A stretch of DNA of 64,000 nt from CAZSSM01 sp964609385 (GTDB lineage: Bacteria; Planctomycetota; Planctomycetia; Isosphaerales; Isosphaeraceae): the NCBI GenBank assembly GCA_964609385.1, contig CAZSSM010000019.1:28814-92813 (forward strand), written 5' to 3'. The notes beneath the pieces are model-generated. The model was given only the letters and a program-made list of their open reading frames with translations, was not told where the DNA came from and ran no database searches. The translations under genes and the position numbers were made by a program. Each line of letters opens with the position of its first letter. The first letter of the stretch is position 1. Below are positions 26,889 through 35,957 of the stretch, piece after piece.

Positions 26889-28661
26889 ATGCGTGATCGG
26901 TGGAGCGGATCGGGAGGGCGTCCAGGGGATTCGGCCCGATCTCGAATCGGCCGGATGATCGTGATCGGCCTGGCCTTGGGGTTGTTCCTGCCGGGCGCCC
27001 GGAGCACGGCCCAAGACCTGATCCGGACGCCGGCCCAAGCCCGAGCGTTAGAACAGGCCCTCAAGGTCTTAGCTCGGGACTCCCCAGGAGACGCAGGGCA
27101 CAAGTACTTGGTCGAGCTGGCCCGCGTCAAGGGGGGCGTCCCCTCGACCGATCGCAAGCTCCAGCGGAACGTCCAGGCACTGCGCGAGAAGATCCAAGAG
27201 TCGACTGATTACCGGCCCTACCGAGGCGACTCGGCGGTTTACGAGGCGGGCGTGGCGGCGATGCTGCTCTCTTCAATCGATCCCGGCGCCATGGGCATCC
27301 CCCGTGATGTCCTCGCCGGTGAGATCCAGCGGATCGTCGACTACATCCAACTGACTCAGAACTCGAACGGGAGCTGGGATTACGTCTTTCGCGATTCCGG
27401 CGACTGCTCGATCACCCAGTATGGTCTGCTCGGCCTTTGGGAGGCCGAGGGGGCGGGGGCCCGTGTCAACCCAGCCGTCTGGGAGCGTGTCGCGCGATTC
27501 TACATTGACAGCCAAGAGGCCAACGGCGGTTGGGTCTACCACCCCGGTGAGACCCGACAGGAGACGATGACAATGACCGCTGCGGGGGTCAGTAGCTTGC
27601 TGCTCTGCCGCGATCAACTGAACAAATATCGGGAACGCCAGGGCCTGGTCAGCGAGCTGCTGACACCGGTCGACCCAGAGTTGCGTACCTTGAAATATCG
27701 GCCGGCGCTCCGCAACCGAGTGATCGAGGAGTCGGCCCGTCGGGGCGCTGCCTGGATCGCGCGGAATTTCGACCCGAGCATGCGGTCGGCAGCCATTGGC
27801 CCTTCTGCAGCCTATGCGTTGTATGGCATCGAGCGTCTGGTTGCCTTCAACGAGGATCTCCCTTGGCGCTCTGAGGCGCTGCGCTGGTACCAGCTCGGAG
27901 CGAACTACTTGCTCCAAATTCAGGCAAGCAACGGGGCCTTCGGTGGTGGGGCGCGGAACTCCTATGGCCCGACGGCCAACACCTGCTGGGGCGTGTTGTT
28001 CCTGAGTCAGGCGACGACCAAGGCGGTCAAGCGACGTCGGGGCGGTCTCGGGGCCGGCACGTTGATCGGCGGTCGCGGCCTGCCGGCCGACCTGGACAAC
28101 CTCGTCGAGGCCGGCGGCCGGATCTTCGTCCGACCGCTGGAGGGGGCGATCGATGGCTTGCTCGGCGTCCTGGAGGATCCGCGCAACCTCGAGGCCGATC
28201 GCGCCTACGCCGGCATCGTCGAGCAGTACGACCGCCAAGGCCCCGAAGCGATCCGGCCGTATCGGGACCGGTTCATCGGCCTGCTCGACGATCCCGATCC
28301 GGGAATCCGCCAGGTGGCCATTTGGGCGTTGGCGCGTTCGGAGGACTTGAAGGCCGTGCCACCGCTGATCAAAGTCCTCAGAGAGGATCGCGATCCGCGC
28401 GTCACGATCGCCGCCTCGGTTGGGCTTCGCCTGATCAGTCGCAAGATCGAAGGCTTTGGCCTACAGGCCCACAGCCCACGCGCCGAACGTCAGCGGATCG
28501 CCGCGCTTTGGGACGGCTGGTTCGAATCCATCAATCCGTTGGAATCGAGCTATGTGCTCGAGTTCGACGATGACCCGATGCCCGCCGATGATGCGGACGA
28601 TGCGTCCGAAACCGGAACCGAGGCCGAGCCCCAAGCCGAGCAGGGGAGTTCCTCCCAGTGA
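26889..28661 (+). CDS. Exported prenyltransferase-like toroid protein with HEAT repeats
   Basis: The protein has 590 residues. A signal peptide (MIVIGLALGLFLPGARSTAQ, about residues 23-42) directs export. The middle carries prenyltransferase/squalene-cyclase-type repeats: VDYIQLTQNSNGSWDY, RFYIDSQEANGGWVYH and ANYLLQIQASNGAFGGG, each with the QxxxGxW-like signature. A short HEAT-like pair (FIGLLDDPDPGIRQVAIWAL, PLIKVLREDRDPRVTIAASV) follows, then an acidic tail. No DxDD catalytic motif of class II cyclases is visible, so a structural or binding role is more likely than cyclisation. The stop overlaps the next start (GTGA at 28658-28661). A TACAAT sequence at 26822 could be a -10 element. Confidence 0.78.
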   Translation: MRDRWSGSGGRPGDSARSRIGRMIVIGLALGLFLPGARSTAQDLIRTPAQARALEQALKVLARDSPGDAGHKYLVELARVKGGVPSTDRKLQRNVQALREKIQESTDYRPYRGDSAVYEAGVAAMLLSSIDPGAMGIPRDVLAGEIQRIVDYIQLTQNSNGSWDYVFRDSGDCSITQYGLLGLWEAEGAGARVNPAVWERVARFYIDSQEANGGWVYHPGETRQETMTMTAAGVSSLLLCRDQLNKYRERQGLVSELLTPVDPELRTLKYRPALRNRVIEESARRGAAWIARNFDPSMRSAAIGPSAAYALYGIERLVAFNEDLPWRSEALRWYQLGANYLLQIQASNGAFGGGARNSYGPTANTCWGVLFLSQATTKAVKRRRGGLGAGTLIGGRGLPADLDNLVEAGGRIFVRPLEGAIDGLLGVLEDPRNLEADRAYAGIVEQYDRQGPEAIRPYRDRFIGLLDDPDPGIRQVAIWALARSEDLKAVPPLIKVLREDRDPRVTIAASVGLRLISRKIEGFGLQAHSPRAERQRIAALWDGWFESINPLESSYVLEFDDDPMPADDADDASETGTEAEPQAEQGSSSQ

Positions 28662-29791
28662 TTCGCGGCAACCCTCCCTCCGAAACGGCCAACGAACGCC
28701 CGCGCTTGACGCGTCCAACCGGTCCTCCCGTGTCCGAGGGATCGGGCCGATCGTCCGACGCTCCGGCCAAGCCTGACGGCGACGGCAAGATCAAGGGCGA
28801 TCCCAAAGCCAAGGACACGAGCAAGGCCGAAGGCCAAACACCAGCGCAACCACCGATGCCGCCCGACCCGGCCGTCGTTGATCCGAACCAGTTGGACGCG
28901 TCGCTGAAGTCGATCGTGGGCGAGACCGACTACGATCGGGTCACCTCGGTGCTCATGGCCGTGGTCCTGGGCGCGATTCTGGGCGTGGGCTGGCTGGTCG
29001 TGATCTACCTGACCAGCGAGGGGTTCTCGGGCCGACCGGCGCCTCGGTTGGAGATTGTTGAGGTCTTCGGCGGCGAGGGGGGCCAGGAGGACGGCCAGGA
29101 GGACTCGATCGAGGAGATCGACATCAATGATGCGCCACTGGACGCGCTGGCCTCGAACGCTGAGTTGGATGCCTCAGAGTTGGAAGAGCCGTCGGTCCTG
29201 GACACGCCAGTAACGGCGCTGGACTCGGTCCTCGAGTCGGCTGAGGCGGTCGACCCGTCCGATCCGGTCGACGGTTCGGTGGTGGCCAGCGGCCCGCGGC
29301 GGAGCCGGGTCGGCAACGGAGGCCCGGCCTTGGGCTTCGGACCGGGTGGAGGTGGGATCCCCCGCGAACAGCGATGGAGCGTGCTCTACAATCCGGGCCA
29401 AACGATCGATAGCTACGCACGCCAGCTCGACGCCTTGGGTATCGAGTTGGGGATCGTCCGCAACGGTCGGATGACCTACGTCTCGAATCTCTCGCAGAAC
29501 CCGCCGAAAGTCCGCGATGGCAGCTCGCTCAGCGAGGGGCGGTTGTACTTCCTTTGGCAAGGTCAGGGACGCAAAGGGTCGGACCTGGTCCTCCTGCGAC
29601 GGGCCAACCTGAGTGTGGGCAGCAGCCCGATCTTCCACTTCTACCCCGCGCGTGTGGAGCAGATCCTGGCCCGCAAGGAGGTCGAGTTTCGCGGCCTGCA
29701 GCCGATGGAGATCCGGATGACCCGGTTCCGTTTGGTCGGGCAGGGCGGCAACTACACCTTCGATGTCGTCGCGCAGGAACCGATCCGTTGA
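28658..29791 (+). CDS. Single-pass membrane protein of unknown function
   Basis: A 377-residue protein starting at GTG 28658, overlapping the preceding stop by four bases. Residues 1-90 are disordered and rich in Pro, Lys and Asp. One transmembrane helix spans about 97-118 (SVLMAVVLGAILGVGWLVVIY). A long acidic linker with Asp/Glu/Ser follows, then a Gly-rich strip (ALGFGPGGGGIPRE). The C-terminal domain (about 245-377) holds YNPGQTIDSYARQLDALGIE and FLWQGQGRKGSDLVLLRRAN, and I recognise no family for it. The topology (cytoplasmic disordered tail, outside domain) and coupling suggest it scaffolds its neighbours. Confidence 0.72.
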   Translation: MIRGNPPSETANERPRLTRPTGPPVSEGSGRSSDAPAKPDGDGKIKGDPKAKDTSKAEGQTPAQPPMPPDPAVVDPNQLDASLKSIVGETDYDRVTSVLMAVVLGAILGVGWLVVIYLTSEGFSGRPAPRLEIVEVFGGEGGQEDGQEDSIEEIDINDAPLDALASNAELDASELEEPSVLDTPVTALDSVLESAEAVDPSDPVDGSVVASGPRRSRVGNGGPALGFGPGGGGIPREQRWSVLYNPGQTIDSYARQLDALGIELGIVRNGRMTYVSNLSQNPPKVRDGSSLSEGRLYFLWQGQGRKGSDLVLLRRANLSVGSSPIFHFYPARVEQILARKEVEFRGLQPMEIRMTRFRLVGQGGNYTFDVVAQEPIR

Positions 29792-29969
29792 GTCGACCGC
29801 CGCTGGCCGACCGTTGAGGCCGCGCTGCAATCTCGAGCCGCAGGGCCTTCAACGTCCTCGGTCCAACGTTTCCCCAGGAGATCCGGTTTCGGATCTGAAT
29901 CCGGCGTGGCGTCGAGCCACGAGGACCGACCAACGCCTGAGTCCCCTGAGCATCGCAGGGCCCCACGTC

Positions 29970-32900
29970 ATGGCTACGCTCGAGATTCGTTCGATCGATG
30001 GACGGACCCGCCAATTCGTCATGCGACGCTCTTCGCCGATCCTATTCGGATCCGGCCCGCAATGTGAATTGCAGATCGACGACCCGGACGTGCCGCCGGT
30101 CCACGGTCGGATCGGTTGGTCGAAGGGGCGTTACCGAGTCGAACTGATGCCCAACACGCCGCCGGTCTGCCGCAATGGTCAGCGCGTGCTGGCCGCCGGT
30201 TTCCGTCGCGGTGACATCTTCGTCTTCGGCCAGACCGAGGTCGAGATGCTCTTTCCGCCCGGCTCCGAACCGGCCGACTCCGGTACCACAGCACGCCCGC
30301 GATCGGCTGAGGCGGGTGGACGATCCGTTCAGGGTTCGGGAGGCTCGGCCGCGCCGGTCGTCGATGATCGGCCGAACCTCCACGAGTGGGTCGATGACGA
30401 CGACGATGAGGAGTCCGAATCGGAGGACGAGTCCAGCGGTGAGGACTCCGATCGCGATCAGGTCCTACCCGAGGACCCGATCTATTCGGACACGCCGAAC
30501 CTGAGCACCCTCTCCTATGGCGGCAACCTCGCCCCACCTCAGCAGGAGCGTCGAGGCTGGTTCGGCCTGTTCGGCTCGGATGCCCCGGGTCAGGAGCGGA
30601 TCGCCAGCTCGCCGTTGGTGATCGGCCTCAGCGCCGCGTTCCTGCTCCTGTTGGTCCTCGGGGCGATCCTCTGGTCGGTCACACGCCAGCAAGGGGCCCA
30701 GCGGCTCTTTCAGCAGTCGGAACTGGCCTTTGAAGACGGACGCTATCGTGATGTCCAACTGCAGCTCGACGAGTTCCTGGAGCGATACCCAGACTCTGAG
30801 CTGGCTGGCGAGGCGCGGGTTCTCCGGAATCTGTCCCAGGTCTACCAGTTCAGCACCGGTCGGGGCGCTTGGACCAATGCCTTGGAGGCCGCCCAGGCGA
30901 TGGTCGAGGAGGTCGGCGAGCTTCCGGCTTTCGCCGACAGTCGGGTCGAACTCGGCGCGCAGGTTCTACGGACTGCCGACGGTCTGGCCGAACGGACTGC
31001 TGCGTCAGCCGATCCGAGCGATCTGACCCAGGCTGAAGCGGCCCTGGCTCTCCACGCGGAGATCCTCGGTGCGGCGGCCGAGGAACGCCGCGAACGCAGC
31101 GGCGTCGACGCGTCGATGGCCCGCGCTCGCGAGGCTGTGACCAAAGAGCAACGACGCCTGGAGACGCTCGCCGCCATGGACGAGGCGTTGGGCGATGACG
31201 CCGTCGAGACCGTCTACCAGAGCCGCGAACAGATCGTGTTGGCTTATCCCGACCTAGCCCTCGACGCCGACGTGGTGGCGCGGCTCGAATCGGCCAACGA
31301 CGTCGTCCGTAGCCAAGTCACTGGGCGTCGGCTTAGTCAAGCCGGAGTTCGGCAACCACGCCTCGATCCGCTCGGCCGGGCCACTTCGCTGGTGATCCGC
31401 CAGACCGGCTACCGCGATCCTGAAGGGGGCACACCGGCCTATGTCTACGCCCAGACCGACGGCATGCTCTTCGCCCTCGACGGCCGGACCGGCACGCCGC
31501 TCTGGCAGCGCCCCATTGGCACCGATGGTCCCTTCCTCCCACAACCGATTCGAGGCCGCGAGGACGTGCTCGTCTTCGACACCCGGTTCAACGAGCTGAT
31601 CCGGATCGATCGTCGGAACGGCGCTTTGGTTTGGCGCCAGGAGGTCGGCGAGCGGGTCAACGCCCCTCCGCTGGTCCTGGGCAACCAGGTGATCCAGGTC
31701 CTGCCCAGCGGCCGGATCCTGTTCCTTGCCCTCGACGACGGCGGGCTTCGTGCTGAGGTCGATGTGGGTCGACGCCTCACGCAAACAGCCCTAACTGATG
31801 ATATTGGTCGCTACCTCTATGTGCTCGGTGAGCGTGATAATGTTTTTGTGATCGATCGCAACGAATTGGTTTGTGCTAAGGTGCTCTTTTTGGGCCACGA
31901 CCGGGGCGCGATCGCCCATCCGGCCTCGCAGTTCGACCGGTTCCTGATCGTCCCGGACCGCAACCGTGTCGACACGAGCCGATTGCATGTGCTGGTCCGC
32001 GACGAGGAGGGTTCAGGTATCTCCGAGGTCCAGCAACTCGAGGTCGACGGCTGGACTTGGCAGGCACCGTTGCTGGCTGGCAACTTCCTCTGGGCCGCTG
32101 GCGATCGCGGCAATATCCATGTCTGGTCGGCCGACCCGGAAGAGCCCAGGACGCCGCTCTCGGCGGTGGCGCGGACCGACGCCAAGGCCGAGTCGGACGG
32201 GCCGACCTATGCATTGAATCTCAACCCCCGCCGCTGCGTGATCGCCTCGGAGCCCTCGGTCGGGTACCGACTCGACCCGTCCTTGAGCGAGTTGAGCAGC
32301 CAGTGGAACCGGTTCCGCGAGGGGCCGGCGATCGCGCCGCCGCAGCCGGCCGGCGGCTTGGTCGTGCTGACTCACCAGGCTCCTGATAGCGAGGGCGTCC
32401 GGGTCGCCGGAATCGACCCCGAGAACGGCCAAGTTCGTTGGAGCACGCAGTTGGGATCGCCCTGGATCGCCGGCCTGATCGCCGACCCCAATGGGTCCGG
32501 CCTGGTTACCCTCGACCTCCGCGGTCGGCCGGTCCGGATCACTCCGGAGACATTGGACGCCGGCGGATTCATCACCGTCGAGGTGCCCCGATCCGGCACG
32601 GTCCAACTACCTGAGCAACCCTGGTCCCGGTTCGAGACGGCGCGTTGGCGGCTAATCCTCGCGGAGTCGGACCCCGACGCGATCTGGGTTGCTTCGGGCG
32701 CCGAGGCGATCCGAGCGATCCCGCTGCCGGCCGTTTCGGGCGTCGACCCGCTGATTTGGGGCGAGACGATCCTTGTGCTTGGCCGAGACGGCCGCGCCCA
32801 GCAGGTCGATCCAATCACCGGCCAGACCACCGGTGAACCATACCTGAGGAGTTTCGACCGCAACGAGCCGACCGACTGGCTCAACGCGACCCGCTTGGAG

Positions 32901-33482
32901 AACGACGGCGTGGCCCTGGTCGAGACGAACGGGCGGGTCCGACGCTTGGATCGGAGTCGCGACGGCGACGTCGTCACCCTCGAAGTTCCCTTCCAACAGG
33001 ACCTTGAGGTCGACCTGGTCGCCCGAGCCGCCACGACCGGCCCGGCCCTCATCCTGGTCGCCGCCGAGGATGACGGCCGCAACATCGTCCGCGTCCTGGC
33101 TGCGCGCGACCTGAGCCCGCTGGCCACCTTCCCGCTCCAGGCTGGCCTCGTCCGCGGACCGCTCTCGGTCGACGATTACGTCTTCCTCGTCGACGCCGAT
33201 CGCCGTGCCTACGCCTTCGGACCCGACGGCGATCGAATCTGGACGGTCCGGCTCGGCGACTCGCTCCCTATCGGCGCACCGGCGATCCGTGACGGTCGGC
33301 TCTACTGGCTCGACGGCGAGGGACGGCTCCAGATCCGCTCGCTAGCCGACGGCGTCCTTGAGGAGGCGATTCCGCTCTTCGGTCGACCCGTCGATGGGCC
33401 GATCCTCAAGGACCAAACGCTTTTGATCCCGACCGGATCGGCCACGATCCGGGCCTGGCTTCCTGAGTCCCCCATGCCCTGA
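29970..33482 (+). CDS. FHA domain - TM - TPR - beta-propeller membrane protein
   Basis: This 1170-residue protein starts at ATG 29970, where the FHA domain begins; the longer open frame from 29763 is not supported. Domains in order: FHA (about 1-95; ILFGSGPQCELQIDD, VHGRIGW, RNGQRV); a disordered, highly acidic linker (about 130-170) with a DDDDDEESESEDESSGED run; one TM helix (about 214-239, SPLVIGLSAAFLLLLVLGAI); a TPR-like helical region (LAFEDGRYRDVQLQLDEFLE and following); and a PQQ/quinoprotein-type propeller from about 530 to the end (YAQTDGMLFALDGRTGTPLW and similar blades). The FHA domain would read phosphothreonine inside the cell while the propeller is outside. Such an architecture is unusual, and its ligand is unknown. 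Confidence 0.82.
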   Translation: MATLEIRSIDGRTRQFVMRRSSPILFGSGPQCELQIDDPDVPPVHGRIGWSKGRYRVELMPNTPPVCRNGQRVLAAGFRRGDIFVFGQTEVEMLFPPGSEPADSGTTARPRSAEAGGRSVQGSGGSAAPVVDDRPNLHEWVDDDDDEESESEDESSGEDSDRDQVLPEDPIYSDTPNLSTLSYGGNLAPPQQERRGWFGLFGSDAPGQERIASSPLVIGLSAAFLLLLVLGAILWSVTRQQGAQRLFQQSELAFEDGRYRDVQLQLDEFLERYPDSELAGEARVLRNLSQVYQFSTGRGAWTNALEAAQAMVEEVGELPAFADSRVELGAQVLRTADGLAERTAASADPSDLTQAEAALALHAEILGAAAEERRERSGVDASMARAREAVTKEQRRLETLAAMDEALGDDAVETVYQSREQIVLAYPDLALDADVVARLESANDVVRSQVTGRRLSQAGVRQPRLDPLGRATSLVIRQTGYRDPEGGTPAYVYAQTDGMLFALDGRTGTPLWQRPIGTDGPFLPQPIRGREDVLVFDTRFNELIRIDRRNGALVWRQEVGERVNAPPLVLGNQVIQVLPSGRILFLALDDGGLRAEVDVGRRLTQTALTDDIGRYLYVLGERDNVFVIDRNELVCAKVLFLGHDRGAIAHPASQFDRFLIVPDRNRVDTSRLHVLVRDEEGSGISEVQQLEVDGWTWQAPLLAGNFLWAAGDRGNIHVWSADPEEPRTPLSAVARTDAKAESDGPTYALNLNPRRCVIASEPSVGYRLDPSLSELSSQWNRFREGPAIAPPQPAGGLVVLTHQAPDSEGVRVAGIDPENGQVRWSTQLGSPWIAGLIADPNGSGLVTLDLRGRPVRITPETLDAGGFITVEVPRSGTVQLPEQPWSRFETARWRLILAESDPDAIWVASGAEAIRAIPLPAVSGVDPLIWGETILVLGRDGRAQQVDPITGQTTGEPYLRSFDRNEPTDWLNATRLENDGVALVETNGRVRRLDRSRDGDVVTLEVPFQQDLEVDLVARAATTGPALILVAAEDDGRNIVRVLAARDLSPLATFPLQAGLVRGPLSVDDYVFLVDADRRAYAFGPDGDRIWTVRLGDSLPIGAPAIRDGRLYWLDGEGRLQIRSLADGVLEEAIPLFGRPVDGPILKDQTLLIPTGSATIRAWLPESPMP

Positions 33483-33500
33483 CCTTGAGGTCCCCCGGTC

Positions 33501-35957
33501 ATGCTGCAATCCCTTCGGATCTTGCGTGATCCCCAGGCTAAGTCTGAATGCCCGATGCGGACCGTGCTCGACCGATGCCGGCTCGTGATCGCCGTGCTCG
33601 GCCTGGTCGTCCTGCTCTGGCCGTTCCGGACTATCGACGCCGCCGTGCCGCCGACGGTGCCCGAGGGTGTTCCAGACGACCTCAAGCTGCTCCGGATGCC
33701 CCCATTCGACACGATCACCCTGAGCGATCGGACCGTCCTGGAGATCGAGCCGATCATGCCGCGCGGCCTGCTCGACGAGCCCGAACCAGAGCAGGAGGAC
33801 AAGCGGCCCAAAACACTCATTATCCATCTGGTCGAGGGCGATGTCCGCGACTTCCAGATCGAGACCAAGCACATCCGCGAGATCATCTATTTCGAGGACC
33901 AGTTGGTCGAGCAGGGCGATAAGCTGATGCTCAACGGCGAGTTCCTATTGGCCTTCGAGCACTACCTCCGTGCCTACGAGTTTGACTCCGACATGGAAGG
34001 GCTTTCGGGACGGGTCAACACGCTCCTGTATAATGAAGGGGTTGAAGAGTCCGGTCAGGGCCGGACTCGCCAGGCCCTCAAACTCTTCCGTGAACTCCAC
34101 AGCCGCACGCCGGACTATCCCGATCTGGACTCGGCCCTCGCCCGCTCTTACGACGCGCAGGTCGACGCCGCCATCCGCGCCAGCGACTACGCCAAGGCCC
34201 GTCGAATCGTCCGCGACCTGGAGTCCAAGATCGGGGCCGATAACCGCTCCGTCGTGCCGGTCCGCGGGCGCCTTCTCGAACAGGCCCGACGTCTGGTCCG
34301 ACGCGCTGAGGATCGGCGTGTCGCCCAGGCGACCCGACTCGATCTGCTCACGGAAGCGGTCGCCGTCTGGCCCCAAGACGACACGGTCGCCTCGGCCTAT
34401 CGCGAGGCCTTCCTCGCCCTGCCCACGCTCACCGTCGGGGTTGACGACCTGGCCAGCCGTGTCAGCCCCTGGCTCCACAGCGACGCCGAACGTCGCGTCG
34501 CCGAACTCATCTACGTGCCATTACTGGCCGACACGTCCGAGGATGCCCTACTTGGTAAATCGCCCGATCAGATCGCCGAGCAGGTCGAGGTTTCCGATCT
34601 GGGCCGCGAGCTGGTCGTGACCGTCCGCGACGGCATCACCTGGTCCGATGGCAGCCGTGATGCCTCGCCGACCGACGTGGCCCGCATCCTCATCGATCGC
34701 GCCAATCCCAAGAGCGACGGCTTCCAGGCCTCCTGGGCCAACCTTCTAGAACGTGTCGAGATCGGTCGACAAAGCGTCACGGTCCGGTTGCGGCGCAGCA
34801 CATTGGAGCCGACCCGTTGGATGGTTCTGCCGATCATGCCGGCGCACGCCGACGATCGTGGACGTGTCACGGTAGGAGGGGGGAGAACGCGGCCCGTCGG
34901 CAACGGTCCGTTCCGTTGGATCGCGACCAACGGGCCGACGACGACCTACCGACGCGTCGACGACGTCTCGGCCGACCCCACAGTCATTCAGCGGGTCGTT
35001 GAGATCCGCCTGCCCGATCCCGAGGACGCCCTGGCCGCCTTGATCAATGGCAAGGTGAGCTTGCTGGAGCACGTCCCGCCCAATCAGGTCGCGATCCTCC
35101 AGCGCCTCTCGGAGATCCGGGTCGGTCGCTACCGCGATCCGGTCCTGCACTGGATCGCGCTGGACGGACGCAACCCGGCTTTGAAGAATCGACGGCTCCG
35201 ACGCGCCTTGTCTTTGGCCATCCCCCGGACCGAACTGCTCGAAGACGTCCTGCTCAAGGCACCCGCCGGGCCGGAGACCGGGGAGCTTAGCGACGGGCCA
35301 TTCATTAAAGGGAGCTACGCTGACCGGACCGTCGAGCCGTTGGAGCACGACCCGCTGCTGGCCCGGATGCTCGTGGCCGCCGCCGCCGACGAGTTGAACC
35401 GGCCTCGGATCGATCTGACCTTCGCCTATCCAGCCACCACCGTGGCCAAAGCGGTCGCCTTCCAACTGGTCGAGGCTTTCGAGCAGGCCGGGCTGAACAT
35501 TCAGACCGTCGAGACGCCAGCCGCCGAGCTAGAGAATCGGCTCCGCACCGGCGCACAGTTCGATTTAGTCTACCGGACCGGGCTCTGCCGCGAGCCGATC
35601 GCTGACATCGGGCCGGTCCTCTGCCCGGGCTACAACGCCCCGCCCGAAGTCGACGCCATCGACGCCATCGCCAGCCTCCCGGTGCTCCAGGCGCTTCTCC
35701 GGCTTGAGCAAGTCACTTCCTGGCCCAAGGCCACCGAACTGGCCGCCCAACTCGACATGCTTTGCGTCTCCGAGTTGCCGATCATCCCGCTCTGGCAACT
35801 CACCGACCACTACGCCTGGCGCGATCGGCTCGACGGGCCGCCCGAGCAGACCGAACACCTCTACCAGACCCTGCCGCAGTGGAGGATCCAGCCATGGTTC
35901 GCCACCGACGCCCCAGACCGGACCGATGTGGCCACCGTGCTCGACGGGCGCCGATGA
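33501..35957 (+). CDS. SBP_bac_5-like extracytoplasmic protein with N-terminal helical region
   Basis: An 818-residue exported protein. A signal segment near residues 25-45 (CRLVIAVLGLVVLLWPFRTI) follows ATG 33501; ATG 33555 is an alternative. About residues 60-300 are helical/TPR-like (YLRAYEFDSDMEGLSGRVN, ALKLFRELHSRTPDYPDLDS). From about 330 the sequence matches periplasmic oligopeptide-binding proteins of ABC family 5: LLADTSEDALLGKSPDQIAE, VTVRDGITWSDGSR, TDVARILIDRANP, RPVGNGPFRWIATNGPTTTY and RRLRRALSLAIPRTELLEDV. No ABC permease or ATPase gene is adjacent. The stop overlaps the next start (ATGA). Confidence 0.75.
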   Translation: MLQSLRILRDPQAKSECPMRTVLDRCRLVIAVLGLVVLLWPFRTIDAAVPPTVPEGVPDDLKLLRMPPFDTITLSDRTVLEIEPIMPRGLLDEPEPEQEDKRPKTLIIHLVEGDVRDFQIETKHIREIIYFEDQLVEQGDKLMLNGEFLLAFEHYLRAYEFDSDMEGLSGRVNTLLYNEGVEESGQGRTRQALKLFRELHSRTPDYPDLDSALARSYDAQVDAAIRASDYAKARRIVRDLESKIGADNRSVVPVRGRLLEQARRLVRRAEDRRVAQATRLDLLTEAVAVWPQDDTVASAYREAFLALPTLTVGVDDLASRVSPWLHSDAERRVAELIYVPLLADTSEDALLGKSPDQIAEQVEVSDLGRELVVTVRDGITWSDGSRDASPTDVARILIDRANPKSDGFQASWANLLERVEIGRQSVTVRLRRSTLEPTRWMVLPIMPAHADDRGRVTVGGGRTRPVGNGPFRWIATNGPTTTYRRVDDVSADPTVIQRVVEIRLPDPEDALAALINGKVSLLEHVPPNQVAILQRLSEIRVGRYRDPVLHWIALDGRNPALKNRRLRRALSLAIPRTELLEDVLLKAPAGPETGELSDGPFIKGSYADRTVEPLEHDPLLARMLVAAAADELNRPRIDLTFAYPATTVAKAVAFQLVEAFEQAGLNIQTVETPAAELENRLRTGAQFDLVYRTGLCREPIADIGPVLCPGYNAPPEVDAIDAIASLPVLQALLRLEQVTSWPKATELAAQLDMLCVSELPIIPLWQLTDHYAWRDRLDGPPEQTEHLYQTLPQWRIQPWFATDAPDRTDVATVLDGRR

